A DNA stretch of 64,000 bases, from assembly GCA_036426205.1 (NCBI GenBank), contig CM071570.1, forward strand, positions 2,433,997-2,497,996, written 5' to 3'. Below are positions 11,040 to 24,069 of this stretch, piece after piece. Below the pieces are notes generated by a model, which searched no databases, had not been told where the DNA came from, and saw nothing but the letters and a program-made list of their open reading frames with translations. This DNA is from Ascaphus truei. Its lineage: Eukaryota > Chordata > Amphibia > Anura > Ascaphidae. How positions within the stretch are numbered: position 1 is the first letter of the stretch; every line of letters starts with the position of its first letter. Position numbers and translations under genes: made by a program.

Positions 11040-11640
11040 TTGGAATCTTGTAAATCTGTGTCGCCCCAAAGGCGGACACCGGATGGGAGTTCCTCAAGAG
11101 GTGCTCTCCTCTGCACAGAACCAGCATGCTAAGGGTTAACATTTGCTTTTGCTTGTAAAGTACTATATGGAACGTCAACTCCACCTACTAGAATGTTAAT
11201 GAGCCTGGAAGACAAAGGACTTTGAATCCACAGCTGCATTCAATCTGAACCCTTCAGTGTACACCTGCACCGTCCCAAAGGCGGACAGCTTTTGGCACAG
11301 CTGAAAGGCAGTATTGGTATAACTCCATGCCAAAGAGACGTTCCCCAGCTCAACTGTTGGAACCGTGCTGCTTCAGCTGCAGTCCCGGTAATCTTCAAAA
11401 GCCCCACACCTGGGGGATAAGAACAGAGGTAGGAAGCTAACCCCCCAGGTTAGCACCAGAAAGTTGCAGCTCCAGGGGGACTACATGACAGCAATAGGAG
11501 AGGTAAATACTCGGGTGTTCCTTCTGCAGAGCACAGCTCCAGGGAAACTCAGGAACCAAGACCAACACAAGGGCACAGCCTTTACCAAAAATAAAATATG
11601 TAAAGAAAACGTTTCCACTTTGGAAACAGCTACCCCCAGC
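11040..11640. other. Unassigned repeat-like block
   Basis: The phrase ccccaaaggcggacacc near 11053 recurs as tcccaaaggcggacagc near 11273, suggesting an old internal duplication. No family assigned. Confidence 0.3.
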
Positions 11641-11944
11641 TAAGGTAGGTTAAAAAAAACTGACCTGAGTGAGAGGCACACCTCTTTTATACCTAGGGGT
11701 CAGATTTCTTGTCCTACCCCCTGCAGGAGTGTAATTGCTGTCATGGAGGGATGCAGAAGAAAACCAAAAACGTAAGGAAGATTTACAAGATGGGGGAGAA
11801 CAATGTTGCCAAATAACTTGGAATCTTTTGTTTAAAAACGGGATTATAAAATAATAAAATGATAAAATGTTGCGAGTCCTCAGCAAGCTCTGTCAGGCCC
11901 ATCGTTCTGAGCTCCATTAGTAATTGCTTTAGCAAAAAGTTTCA

Positions 11945-12170
11945 TCTCGAGGGGGGTACGGGGGGGCAGTTGATGCGCATTTCCATGACGATGCGTCACA
12001 TGCCGCGTTGTCATGGTGACGTGACCAGAAGCTGGCTGTATCCTGGTAAATTGAGGTTGCAGAGGCCTTGCACGGTCCCCCGACATTTAATTTAAATGCC
12101 TCAGGGAAGAGCGTGGGGCCTCTGCAACCACCCGCGCCCCCCCAGAAAAATCCCGCGCCCAGCACCCCTG
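11945..12170. mobile_element. hAT MITE fragment
   Basis: The interior (ttgtcatggtgacgtgacc, aatttaaatgcctcaggga, gcctctgcaaccacccgcgc) is shared with the intact hAT copies at 21338, 26094, 43640 and 56666. A degraded right end, cagcacccctg, finishes at 12170. The left terminal repeat is not recognisable. Confidence 0.6.
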
Positions 12171-12249
12171 CAGTATCAGATGTAACATTAACATGCAATG
12201 CATTGCAGTTTGAATACTTAAAAGGAGCACTTTCCTTAAAAAAATCCCC

Positions 12250-12512
12250 CTGCCCCCTTTAGGTGGAAACCAGGGGGTCTACGGAGCTGAACCGCATTAA
12301 TTTCAGCTCTGAGGATCCCCTGCTTCCTGAGATACTTACCTCCGACAGATGCGTGACGCAGGACCTTTAAACCGCAATATTGCCCACGAATACCCAGCCT
12401 CAGCCGCTACCGGCATGACCTACAAAAGGGTAAGTATCTCGGGAAGCAGCTGGTCCCCAGAGCTGAAATGAATGGGGTTCAGCTCAGGAGACCCCCTGCT
12501 TCCCACCCAATA
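12250..12512. mobile_element. Palindromic MITE (agcagggggtc family), copy 1
   Basis: The left half has ccagggggtctacggagctg...cccctgcttcctgag and the right half has gtaagtatctcgggaagcag...gaccccctgcttccc. The two halves are inverted and share the agctgaa(c/a)...ttcagct core. Three other copies lie at 18905-19175, 23930-24065 and 50700-51045. No coding. The target duplication is not resolved. Confidence 0.65.
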
Positions 12513-12514
12513 AC

Positions 12515-13300
12515 AAAACCCAAGACAGAAATGCACACGTTGTAATGCACAGTGGGAAATATACTGTATATGAAGACATCACAAAGTGTGCACATCATTT
12601 CACTATGGCAATAACACAGCACCCCTTCCTAAATGGTTTTAACAAACATTGAAAGTGGAAAAAATGTGTAACAGATTTAACACAATGTCCCTTATTTTAT
12701 AGTTGTGGTGCCAGATAGATGTTGCATGAATCACACATATGACACGATGTAATTGTGTCCACTGAAAAGGATAAGATTACGGTGTTTCATTTATTATCGT
12801 GACAATAGCATGAAAAAATACATGAAGAACCATAATGGGATGCTATAACCTTCTCATCGACACCAATTAGGAATATTATTCAAAAGTAAATGAAGTGTCA
12901 GTTCCATACACACCTCTTCAAATAAAAACATGAATTACTGCTGGGTAACAAGTTGCCCAAACATTTATTGACGTCCAATCTTCTGCGAACCTTCTATAGA
13001 AATCAGTGTTTTGTAGGCTTGTATAATTCAGTTTTGCAGTATTCCCCCATCTCTTTCTTTTCCCACATGGCGTTTTCTACCGACACAAAACCAGGGGATC
13101 CTCCGAGGAGAGGCACCACTGCTATTTTTAGCCTGGACACCCCCTGGTTCCAGAGACCCGTACCAGTTTAATTGATGGTGTTTCTGCTCCATTTAGGTTA
13201 ATCAAAATGCCAGCCAAAACCCACAGGCGATGTGGGCCAATAACTAGTCGCAATGTCATGGTGGCGGTGGCGGGAGGTTGCGGCTTCCTCTTGGATGACC
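12515..13300. other. AT-rich DNA, nothing recognised
   Basis: No domain or repeat end identified, apart from an inverted ccaggggatcc / ccccctggttcc pair at 13090-13150 that is too short to call. Confidence 0.3.
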
Positions 13301-13619
13301 ATAGCGGACATATTTAAATGTCCAGAAAAAACACTACCAACTAAAGCATTAAGAACCTCAGGAATCTGGGGATCTCTGCAGCTAAAAAGAACACTGTCCA
13401 GATCTGGAAGACCCCGCAGGTTAGAGTCTGTGTATAAAAATAAATACATTATGTAACATAGCCTGCCGGCAGTTACTTCTTTTCCCTGGGCATTTCCTCT
13501 GTCAGTCCTGTTAGTGCAGGCAGTGGAAAGGTTACTTCCTTCTTTAGGCCTGTGTGTGTGTGTGTTACAGCCTTGAATGATGTCATCAGTATTCAAGGGC
13601 AGGCCTAGCAACTTCTGAG

Positions 13620-14244
13620 GATGTCAATCTGAGGGGTGGATATTGGTTGGAACGCCCCCTGGTGTGTGTGGGCCAATCTGTATCCGGCTCTGGCTTGCTA
13701 TGAGTCAGAGTTAGAGACACTCCCCAAAGATATACAAAATTTCATCCTCCCAAATTAAGTCAGTTGAGTTCTGGAAGAAGTTGAGTTAGCAGATAGAGAA
13801 AGAAAGGTCTCTCCCTCCCACCCATGAGGGTGTGGGAGGGAGGGGAATTATGCTGCTTAAGGCAGGGCTCTGAATTAGAGAGATAGGGAGAGAAATAAGC
13901 AGATGATGATTAAGAATATGTGAAACATGCTATTCTCTGTCCTGGAGCTGACTGTCATTAAACAACAGAAAAAGACAATGCTGTGTATGTTCCTGTCTCT
14001 GTGAATGAAGGAGTGTCAGTGGGTGTCCATCCCCTGAATATCTACAGGGGATTCCAGCTGGCTGGAGGCGCTGCACCAAGAGAGATCAAGGTAGCCTGTC
14101 CTTCCTGTCCTGTTTCCTCCCCACACCACCCCGGAGTGCTCAGCCCACCTGTTGCCCACAGGTCAAGAAACAGCACCAGAGTAGCTGAGAAGAGCATACC
14201 CCCCCCCTCCAATCTTACTTAGGGGTGGGGGTACAAGGGCTACA
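13620..14244 (+). mobile_element. LTR-like 3' portion, plus orientation
   Basis: Ends GGGCTACA at 14244, the mirror of the TGTAGCCC start of the minus-strand LTR blocks. It carries the shared ctggaggcgctgcacc segment near 14062 and an ATTAAA polyadenylation-type signal near 13958. The 5' boundary is uncertain. A pyrimidine/purine palindrome (ctccctcccaccc...gggtgtgggagggagg) lies at 13811-13843. Confidence 0.4.
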
Positions 14245-14249
14245 TTAAA

Positions 14250-15480
14250 AAAAAGGAGATATGGAAAATAGACAGCTTTGCAGTGATTTCATAAGTCTGA
14301 TCTTATTGCATTATGGCAGCAAACATTCAAAAGGAACATTTAACTATTGCTATTCCCCTCAAATTTAATGAAAATAGGCTGCAATCATTGAGGTCCCTGC
14401 AAGGAAAAAATTAGGGAAAAGAAAGTGTCCTAAAGCCACTGTGCAAAACAAGAAAGTCATCCAACCTTCGCCAGGCCCTCTGGTGCATTATGTTTATTTA
14501 TATTTTGGTATGAATACTTTTGGGGTAGTTCTTCAACTGTTAATAACCCCTGAACATAAACCATGTTGTACAAAGCTTCGGAACAGATCCAGCAATGGTA
14601 CAATAATTCGCAACCTCGGCAGGAGTGCTGTAAGACACCCTCAAACCATGGTTAGTCAGGGCACAGTGTTCGTTTATGAATAGTCAAATGACAAGCTACT
14701 AAAACATCTTGAAAGATTTAACAAGATATATAGTATGGGTATGCTATTGTCAAAGCAAAAAGAAACATTTAAGGATTTTTTAATATATATTATTGGTATT
14801 CTTATGAAAAACAAACAAAGGACGCTAGAAGCTACATTTTTCTTTGCCACTGACAAGAGGAGTATTCCCTAGAAATAAACCAGAAACCCATCTGTCCTTA
14901 GAAGTAGATAACACGGTTAGCAAACCTATTCATTGCAATGCTTCCACGCAATAAATGCAAATAAAGTGCATTGTAAAACTGCAGAGATAAGGGCCTGTAC
15001 CTTGTGAAGCCGACGGGTGAAGGACAGCAGAATGTGCCCTCAGAGAAGGCAGCACAATCCTAACTTGAAGGCTGCTCTGGTTTACTGCCAAGGACAGCAC
15101 TATTTCCCTGCCAGGCCTGTTTGTTAAGCAATGGTGTGTGTCATCTTTCATTAAGGTTTGGTACAAAAATCCTGCGTGCACCGTGGCCATTATACCAATT
15201 ATTTTATCACTTCAGTACAGCTGCAAGATGAGCTGGTCTTCGGTCTACATGTGAAAGAAACATAAGCTGTTTCCACGATTAAAAAATGAACTGAAAGAAA
15301 ACAGTAATGTTGCTTGTTGCAATGAGAGCGTGGTTGTATTAATGGGTGAAAGATGGATTTCCACCACTGTGATTTAGAACTTCATTTGGTTTGGAGTCCA
15401 CCAATCAGCCAGAGCAGAGAGTAGGGTTGTTGAAGTGAAACCTTGGTGAATTTCCTTCGTGGAGACAGAAGTCATGTAAC
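14250..15480. other. AT-rich DNA, nothing recognised
   Basis: No open frame with a recognisable domain and no terminal repeats seen. Confidence 0.4.
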
Positions 15481-15519
15481 AGAAGAGACGTTATTATGGG
15501 CAAAAGAGGCTGTTGCCTC

Positions 15520-15745
15520 GCACATGCGCAGAAGCAGCCGTCGCTGCGAGGTATGCGCATGCACAGCAGCCGGCGACACGCACAAGAGCAGCCGGCGACA
15601 CAAACACATGCAGGAGCAGCACCAACCCAGCTACACTTGGGAGACGGAGACACCACACACACACACACACACCCAAGGAATCCGCAGTTAGTATAAATAT
15701 AGATATGCAAATAGCTAAAATAGGGTGTGTGTGTGTGTGTGCCGA
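15520..15745. repeat. GC-rich block with CA and GT microsatellites
   Basis: Repeated cagcagccggcgacac-type units at 15565-15605, (CA)n at 15653-15672 and (GT)n at 15725-15741. Opposite-strand microsatellites about 60 bp apart could pair as a hairpin. Frames through this block are low-complexity His/Thr runs. Confidence 0.7.
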
Positions 15746-15749
15746 GCAC

Positions 15750-16520
15750 GCGCGTTCTAAGTCAAACTTCTTCACGTTTTCTCACTCAAATTGTGTTTTG
15801 ATTTTAAATTAAAACATCGCCATCACAAATACAATATCTGTGACAAAAAAGTGACAAAAGACAAAGAAGTTTCTCCTAGTAAGGTGGACAGAAGAAATGG
15901 ACAAATGCAAAACACATTTTGATGGGTGACAGTCAACAACCAATGTGAGGAAAAGGAAAGCACATGATTCAGAAGAGCATCAGGAACAAGAGGGTTCAAA
16001 CCATCTATACGACGCAGGGCCTTTGTGTGAAGCAAAGACACAAAATGCCACTGTATTGTGTGATTAGAAAAACAGTTTAATACTGCACACCTATTTTCCC
16101 ATTTGGAAGATGCAACCTGTGAACAAGCCTTCCTGGTTTCAATAAGAACCCCTGCCTTCCTTTGGTGCATGTTAAAGCTGCTGCTCCAGCCTGTTCAGTT
16201 TCATTTTGAAGAATAATTAGGCCTGCTACTTTCTCTCAAACAGTTAGCATTTTGAGGTAAATAATTGAATGACTTTCGATGACAAGTTAGAAAGCAAAAA
16301 AAGGAAATGCAGACAACCTGAACATTTCTCAGTGAGCTTTGATTTCCTGCGTTTTTTGGAAGCACTGATGTTTAGAGAAAAGCCAGTAATAAGGAAAACG
16401 GAAGGAAATTCTCCAGAAAGAAGGCTTATTTAAAAATGTATTAAACTACATTAAATACATAACAAGGATATAGAAGCCACATCACTGCTAATTCTTAGGC
16501 ATCTCTTGGAAACGTTATTA
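15750..16520. other. AT-rich DNA, nothing recognised
   Basis: No structure seen. Confidence 0.4.
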
Positions 16521-16527
16521 TGTGTGT

Positions 16528-17690
16528 AACGCACTTTCCCCAGCCGCCTGGGAGATATGGTGGCTATGGTGTGTGGTGCGTTACCTGTGGCTCACAGGAG
16601 GCCTGAACCTCCGCTGCTGGGAGCCTGGGGTGTACCTGATTCGATGGGTGACAGCGCCTCCACCTGCGCAGGATCCTAACTATGTGGGATAGCCCTGTGC
16701 AGGACCATATATGACCAATATACAATACACACTGATGCAGTGACACAATAACAACTTACTATAGACATAGAACAATCATAACATTAGCACCAATACTGCA
16801 ATATCAGGCCTCGCTGGGCCGCAACCCCTCACCGTGCCTTACCCACCACCGTGTCTATACCATGGGGGGGTTTACCCCAATGTACTGAGGTGTTCCCGGC
16901 ACCAGACCGCCCCAGTGTCTCCAGACTCAACCACCCACCTGTGTGTGTGAGACAGCGCTGCCCCACTAATGTGAAGGTGAGTTGGTGCACTTAGTTGGGT
17001 ACCTTCCAGGTGTGTCCACACCCAGGCGCACATATGCTGTACTTATGATGGGATCTACAGATCCGTTGCAGTAACCCACGATGTCACCGCCTCTATGGTG
17101 GGTGGGTCCCACAGGGATTGTACCACCATATGCAATGTCTTTGTTGCAGGGGTCTGGTCCCAGATCACCTGAGGTCAGGATGCAGCCGCGTCCTGGCTGT
17201 GTCCTTCACTTTAATGCTACAAGGGCAGTGTCCCTATCTATGGGCCTGTCCCTGCAGCAACCACATATTGAGGGGAGTCGGGGCCTAGCTGGGGCCTAAT
17301 GGGGGTATCTGGCCTAGTGCAGGTGCCACAGACACCTGTACACATACACCATTCCTGATGGCGTCCCAGCTCCGACTGACTCGCGGTCCCAGCACGTGAA
17401 AGTATCAATCTCCCCTTGCAGGGAAAGCTCCAGCCCTATTGGCTCTCGCACGACATGTGTCCTTGAGGCTCATGGGACATGTAGTCCCTGCTGGAGGCCT
17501 TATCCTTTAGACCGCTATTCGCGCACATGCACAACTCTGCCCAAGATGGCAGCGCCCAGCTAAGGGAGCCGCCGATAGTCACCGGCAATGCATTCGTCTG
17601 CCTGCACTGTGCATTTGCCGCAAGCGAGCGCATCCTTCCATCGGCCACCCCGGAGGTAAGGGGAATATACCGGGGACCCAGTGAGGCGTA
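16528..17690 (-). mobile_element. LTR-like element (solo LTR), minus orientation, copy 2
   Basis: Colinear with copy 1 over most of its length: tggctcacaggaggcctgaa, gacagcgcctccacctgcgc, tttaccccaatgtactgagg, then gagtcggggcctagctgggg, and a promoter-like right part with attgg (17438) and gggacatgtagtccctg (17473-17490). On the minus strand it would end GTTACA, and CCAAT reads correctly in that orientation. No 5-bp duplication or internal coding seen. Confidence 0.55.
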
Positions 17691-17929
17691 AAGGGGGCGA
17701 GGCGGACCCATGCTATATGTAAAAAGCAGAGGAATGCAAAGATTCAAAACACATTTTATTTTGTGTACTTTTTGGAGTGCAACTTTGAAGCAAAACTCTT
17801 AAAAGGATTCTGAATGAGAAAATTCCCTGCCACCCACCTGCCTTTCTTCTAAATCTCCCAGCAATATAATATTCTATCGTCTCCTCATCTGCCAGGTTCC
17901 CCTCCAAATACTTCTCTATTTTAAGCACC

Positions 17930-18890
17930 TATCACACATAGTGTTACCATCATGGCCTACTGATTACAAGTGGATCCCAATTACATACTGCCCTGGAGTT
18001 TCACTCACTCAAGTTTGTTGAATTAAAAAAAAATGTAATTTGAACCTTGCATTTCTTCAGTGAAGTATTTGACAATCAAGGTCAAGGTGTTTCAAGGTCT
18101 TTGAAAAACATTTTGCTTTTCATACCACTAACCCTTCAGATTTTACTTGAATATGGACTTTGCAGTTGATTAAATGTGAATACAGTATATACTACTTCAG
18201 TACATTCTGTCTGCTGCGAACTTCACTCAACAGTGCTACTCCTGATTAAACATTCAATCGGATTGCTATTACAGTACCATTGAGTGAATAGAGACCGGTC
18301 AGCAAAAATGAACCACAGCTGAAAGATACAAGCCACTGTACAGTGCCCGAGACACGTGCTGATTTTGGGCTACAAGACCCCTGCAGATTAGTAGGTTAGA
18401 AGAGATCTTAAAACAGTAATCAGCGCTTATTGACTCAAAATGTGATTGTATTTATTTTGGGCGCTCTTCGAAGCTACAGTACTACTCTCACTCTTCCAAC
18501 CCCCGGCTTGTATATTGTGCATGTATATTTATATAGTTGCAAACTTGTTATTGAGTTTTATAAAAGATATACTGTAACATAGAGATGGGTGTGTCACTGG
18601 CCCCACTCCCATAAAGAACAGGTGAAAGCTACAGTGACTGCAAACACATTTTGTTTGGCTGATAAAACAGAGACACAATGTGGCTAAATAAACGGGTAGG
18701 TGAGGGAACAGAAAGGAAGAAGCATTTAGATTCTTAAACTGATAAACAGGTATCATATCAGAATTATAAGGAATGTAGCAAAAGGGCTAAGCACTCACCC
18801 CTGGGCAATTACCCCATTCACCCACCACCTCTACCCCAACAAACCCGGCACCTTCATTACCTTAGCGGTTAGCCGTTACGGTAATGAAGC
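17930..18890. other. AT-rich DNA, nothing recognised
   Basis: No structure seen. Confidence 0.4.
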
Positions 18891-18904
18891 CGTTTTATTT
18901 TATT

Positions 18905-19175
18905 TTAATAACAGTATTGAAGTAGGGGGTCTCCAGAGCATTAATTTCAACCTCCGGGACCCCCTGCTTCCCGAGGTACAGGCCCCAGTATGGGATGCCA
19001 GTATCTCCCTGCATTGTTTACATTCCCGGGTCATGTGACCGGGACATTTACAGGGACTTGCAGAGATACTGGCACCCCATACCGTAACTCGGGAAGCAGG
19101 GGGTCCCAGAGGCTGCACTGAATGCGGTTCAGCTGCAGAGACCCCCTTGCTTCAATACTGTGTTATTACAATCAA
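18905..19175. mobile_element. Palindromic MITE (agcagggggtc family), copy 2
   Basis: Near-symmetrical: ataacagtattgaagtaggg plus ggtctcc on the left, gacccccttgcttcaatact plus gtgttat on the right, with inner inverted agtatgggatgccagtatct / agatactggcaccccatacc segments. The arms span nearly the whole element. Confidence 0.75.
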
Positions 19176-19308
19176 ATAAAAACAGTGCGATGGCCTGTAT
19201 GAGCTGTGCAGGGAGATGCAGCTCTCTCTGTGCAGCTCTTACAGACTGCAGGCAGATCCCAGGGGCAGAACTAAGAAAAAGACACAGATAAAGAAGACAC
19301 TGTTATCC

Positions 19309-19420
19309 CGAGCGGTTTGGCATTCTCCTCACTTCACGGTATCTGACTTGCGATAACTCTTTCTGAATACCGTGATAACACAAATTCAGACCATGAGGTA
19401 AGGTCATGCCAAACCGTTCG
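19309..19420. repeat. Hairpin element, 15-bp arms
   Basis: cgagcggtttggcat at 19309-19323 is inverted as atgccaaaccgttcg at 19406-19420 with one mismatch. cacggtat and ataccgtg inside form a second inverted pair. Probably a short MITE. Confidence 0.6.
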
Positions 19421-19429
19421 ATTTGGCAG

Positions 19430-21330
19430 TGATTTTATCAAAGTTACTAGAATAGGTCCCATAATTGGACAATGTTTCATTCAGATTATTTTGTTTGCCT
19501 TCTTCTGGATCAATATACAATACTATAAATGCAAATATAGGATAAGTATCTGTCGTCTAAATGTAACATAGGTTGAACATGATGGGCATGTCTTTCAACC
19601 TCATCTACTGTGCAAATGTGCAACTGTGCACTTCCCAAATAGTCGGCATTCTGTTGTGTTCTTTTCTCTGTGAATGTTGTGCTAAATATAAAGCAGTCGG
19701 TAACTACATACCCCTTTGATAAGAAACATCAACCTTCAGACTTCAATCAGCATAAAAAAGAAAACAAGATGGTAGAAACTAATCTCTCTAACCATACATC
19801 TGCCCATCTCAAACATGTATTTCATTTGGCCTTGAGCCCTCTTTGAAGGCCTCTCATGAATGGCAAATGGCACAACAATGTCAAAGATGGGGTTTCTGGG
19901 ATGGATTAACACTTTCACAGCCAGAGGTGTCAGCAAAAAGGTCACATTACTGCAAGGGGCTGCCATAAGTATCAATAGATGCCAAACCCCCCAAAATATA
20001 TCAATAACCCCCCTTCATTCCAACTGTAGGAATAATTTTTTTTATAGAGGGTTATGCTTGGGAAACGAGGCTGCAGCATAATATGAACGTCGTTCTAAAT
20101 TCATTTCGGAGACCTTGTTAAAAGGTGAATATTTTGAAATTGGGGGAAGCGCTCCTGTAAAGTTTGCAGGTCAGCCCTTTCCCTGAGTAACTAAATACAC
20201 TTTCAGTGACACAATTCTTGCTACGCGATTGTATCCTTTGTGAGACCAAGAGTTGCTTAGCAAAGCAACTGTGCTGCAACATTTCCCTGCGCTGGGTTCT
20301 GCTTTATAATTATAACACTGCGTTTCTATATACACATAGAGCTGCTCAAATCATTTGCAAAGAAGCACACGGTGCCATCCAAGTGAAGGTCAGGTAAAAT
20401 ATAGTCTTGGAGATATGGAAAGAGATGGTTTTGAAAGGAGTTTTTAAATGAGAGAAAGAGGAGAATAATAACATTAGCATGCTGTGCTTTGTGATAAAGG
20501 GAGCAACATAATGAGATAATGATCTGGGAGGATAAGCATAATTTACTAACAGCTCATAATAACCCTCTTAGAACATCATAACGTAGGTCTCATCCTTAAA
20601 GAGATTTACAGAACATTATACAACGGAGGTAAATTAGGCAAGTGCAACAGTGAGAAAAAAGCAATGACAAATATAGCATGGCTAGTGGCAAAGACCGGCC
20701 ACCCTGAAGTTACTGAGCCTCTCCTTTACTTGCACCCCTGCTTCTGAATCCTGGAGTTGTTTAAGAGGAATGTTTCTGTAAGTCTCCACTCATAACCAAA
20801 GTGACACGGCCGTATAGGGCTCATATCCAGAAAAGCATGCATGGTGGTACGTGGCGGCTCCCACCAGAAGGGAACAGGGCCTGGCATTAAGGGACATTTC
20901 TACTAAACAGTCTTTTGCAAAAAGGCACATTCCAGACCATTTAAACCATGGGGCTGTAAGGGGTATGCCAATGCTGGAAGAAGACGGCGTAGTAAATATG
21001 GACCAAAGTGTTTAGTACCTAACCAAGCTGACCAGTAAACCCCTGAAGGAAGAAGAATGGGAGAAAGAAAATGCTTAGTTGCAAGAGGGCGGCATTACCA
21101 AGAGAGAAGCAAAAACATCTCAATCTTAGACGCTAGTGGGGGAAGATGTAGTGTAAGTGTGTGAAAGTACTATACTAAAGATACTGGATATATACACCTG
21201 CAGGGTGTGGCCAAGCTGAGGAGGAAGCAGCATGGGCAGTAAAGGGGGAGAGGGGGCATGTGTCAGTGTGATTTCTGTAACTCTCTGCCCCCTCTGACTC
21301 CCTGGCCCCGCAACCCAACTACTGTGACTC
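19430..21330. other. AT-rich DNA, nothing recognised
   Basis: About 1.9 kb with no recognisable domain, array or terminal repeat. Confidence 0.4.
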
Positions 21331-21337
21331 CATACAC

Positions 21338-21655
21338 CAGGGGAGTGCAATCTTTTCCCCCTGCCGGCTGTCCTGCTCTTTGCGCGCCCCCATCTCTCCT
21401 CCTTACCGCGGTTACCGGCGTCTGAATGTCACATTGCCATAGCAACGCGATGTCACATGACCCCGCTGCATCATTTGCCACTGCGTTGCCATGGCGACGC
21501 GTCTCCAGATGCCGGCTGAACCATGGAAAGGTTTACAGAGGCCTTCGCCGCTTCCCTGGCACTTAATTTAAGTGCCTTCGGGAAGCTCGCGGGGCATCTG
21601 TAAACCCCGCGCACCCGAAGATAATCTCGCGCGCCCCCCAGTTTGCGCACCACTG
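21338..21655. mobile_element. hAT MITE, 318 bp
   Basis: Left end CAGGGGAGTGCAATC and right end GTTTGCGCACCACTG, flanked by 8-bp near-duplicates ccatacac (21330-21337) and ccctacac (21656-21663). The interior has the family's cgttgccatggcgacgcg and ttaatttaagtgcc segments. Non-autonomous. Confidence 0.85.
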
Positions 21656-21829
21656 CCCTACACCATCCCCACCCACCCAGACTCCCCTGCTGCCTTACTC
21701 CTGTGACTCTCTGCCCCGACATACGACTCCTGTGACTCCCCTCCCCCACTTACTGCTGTGACTGACTCCCCTGCCCCCGTCTGTCTCTCCTGTGACTGTC
21801 TCTCTGTCCTGTGTTTTCTGTGACCCTGT

Positions 21830-21905
21830 CCTGTTGTAGCGGTGCCTCAGCAACTATGCACTGTGGTTAGGGGTGCCCCAAGAGAATAAAGGTTGAAAAC
21901 CACTG
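21830..21905. mobile_element. Possible hAT right end
   Basis: aataaaggttgaaaaccact plus g at 21885-21905 matches the common hAT terminus style (complement cagtggttttcaacc). The matching left end was not found, so this is a truncated copy at best. Confidence 0.35.
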
Positions 21906-21909
21906 ATCT

Positions 21910-22620
21910 ATGGTCTTGCTGCTGGCACCTGATGGCGAGCCAATTCCTACACTAATTATTCATTGTTATTGCCATGTGACGGCACAGGGTTTCCTTGTTT
22001 CAGATTTGTACTTCCCAATTTTGTTCACCTATCCCAGCGCTGTATTCTAATGTTTCTGCCGTGGAGTGCCATGCAGGGGAGGAGTATCTGTATACATAAA
22101 TATACACAGGTCATAAGCTTTGAGTGATGGCTGTGTTTATAAGAGGTTGTGTGCAAAGTGTTTTACCAAACAATGGAGCCCTTGTTCTTATTCATAAATT
22201 CTTCATGCCGCAGACCACGAACAGCAGTGAAGCAGTTAATCATGCAATGTATTTATGCCACAAGAAGACGCATGCAGTTGAAGAATCATTGCAGGATACA
22301 TTGACAGCAGTGAGTGACAGGTAAAGCAAACACATTTTCACCTCTGTTTATCTAAATCTAATTATAGGCAGGTTGTTTATTTTATAAATCAATATTATGG
22401 TAGGCAGATGTAGCATAACAATCCCAAACTTCTCCACAGTGACCGCATTACAAACACTCCATTTACCACATATACTCAGAGAAGCAGGGCCACCAACAGA
22501 TTTCCCGGGCCCTCTGAGGCTTTGCTCAACATAAATGCGTCAGTGGATACTTGTTCCATTCCTGTGTGTTTGTGCCATGTCTATCCATTAAATCGACATT
22601 TTTACCATACTGCCTCCAGC
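21910..22620. other. No recognised feature
   Basis: No structure seen. Confidence 0.4.
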
Positions 22621-22822
22621 CCTGTCATTATTGCAATGCCTCGCCTCACCCAACTGATTTTCTAACAGCTGGGGAGAGCCAGGGCCCGGCTGCAGAAAGC
22701 AGAGGCCTGGCAGCTGGGCCAGGCCTCTGGTTACCACCGCCAGACCCCGGCTCCTGCCTCCTCTTCCCATGCCGCCCTCCCTCTCCCGTCTGTGTGCGTG
22801 CTGGAACTGTATGCAGCCGGAA

Positions 22823-22868
22823 GGGAGAGGGAGAGGGAGAGGGAGAGGGAGAGGGAGAGGGAGAGGGA

Positions 22869-22946
<78 letters not shown>
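22823..22946. repeat. Compound microsatellite (GGGAGA)n then (GA)n
   Basis: Eight or so GGGAGA units pass directly into about 37 GA units. Flanking GC-rich DNA holds a direct duplication (aacagctggggagagcca near 22666 and aacagctggggagaaccac near 22966). The long Ser/Leu and Arg/Glu frames across it are microsatellite translation. Confidence 0.95.
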
Positions 22947-22948
<2 letters not shown>

Positions 22949-23159
22949 GGCGTAGAAAGAGAAGGCAACAGCTGGGGAGAACCACGATCCAGGGCTCGGT
23001 GGCGGCAACCAGAGGCCCAGCAGCTGGACGCTACCAGTGCAGGCCGGCCGGGCTCCCACAGCCACTGGGCTCGGGACACTTGTCCCGCCTCTCCGACCTT
23101 GTCGGCGACCCTGAACAGAAGGGATATTCAAAGTAAACTGCGGTCGCTGACTCCCATTT

Positions 23160-23900
23160 GTCCAAGGTCATAAGAAAATAGCACTGGATCTAAAACACAA
23201 TCAACTAACTAATGAAAGCTAATATCAAAGAGCCAAACTAACATAACCCATTCACTGACGGAGGAACCTGCAGAGTTTGTGCATGGGTCCAAGTACCCCA
23301 TGTAAAGTTAGTAGATACATGAGACCGTGCCCAATTAGGAGGCACACACCCATACAGGAAAAGACTCTTACATTACACTTAAGTTGATCCCAATAATGTT
23401 TTTTATTATTTTGTCTACTACTGTCCTGTGAGAAACTCTTCCTCATCTGTCCCGAGTCTACCACTTCCCAACTATAAGAATCAAAGCAAATATCAGATTC
23501 AGCTACAAAACACACACACGTGAAGCACTTAGGCCGTGATGCGGGTTATCGGACTTTGATCAACCGCGGATTAAAAAGACTGGAATAGGCTATTGAAATG
23601 CTTCATTTAAGACGTGAGTTTTAAGGTTTCACTTAAAGGTGGGGAGAAGGTGCTTGGCGTTTACCGAGTGTGAGGGAGTGTTACAGGTAAGGGACAGTGA
23701 GAGGAAAAAGTTTAAGGCACAAGAGCAGAAGAGGTGGAAGGGGTGGAGAGAAGACTGTTATGGGTAAAGCGCAGGGGACAAGTGGTGGCATAACAAGAGA
23801 ACGGTTAAAGGGCTACTGAGCAGAAAATAAACCGATGGTCAAAGTTCAACAAAATAACTCTGGGGAGCAACATACATGTAGGAGACTTTAAAAAATGAAA
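23160..23900. other. No recognised feature
   Basis: No structure seen. Confidence 0.4.
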
Positions 23901-23929
23901 ACCTCAATAGAAAGCCACACCAGATGACG

Positions 23930-24065
23930 TCACAGCTTCCTATTGGCCCCCGGTAGTTTTTAAATGCCGTCATTAAGAGAACCGCAGCTCCTATCCTACA
24001 GAGGTAAGTATCTCGGGAAGCAGGGGGTTCAGCTCGAGACCCCCTGCTTCAATCCTATGTAAAAA
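23930..24065. mobile_element. Palindromic MITE (agcagggggtc family), internally deleted copy 3
   Basis: gtaagtatctcgggaagcag followed by ggggttcagctcgagacccc and ctgcttcaatcc. Compared with the other copies the right half has lost about 30 bases. The left half (cacagcttcctattggcccc) matches only loosely. Confidence 0.55.
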
Positions 24066-24069
24066 ATAA

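Noticed and set aside
22588..23173. Overlapping frames of 114-163 codons on both strands
   Set aside because: They run through (GGGAGA)n/(GA)n and are microsatellite artefacts.
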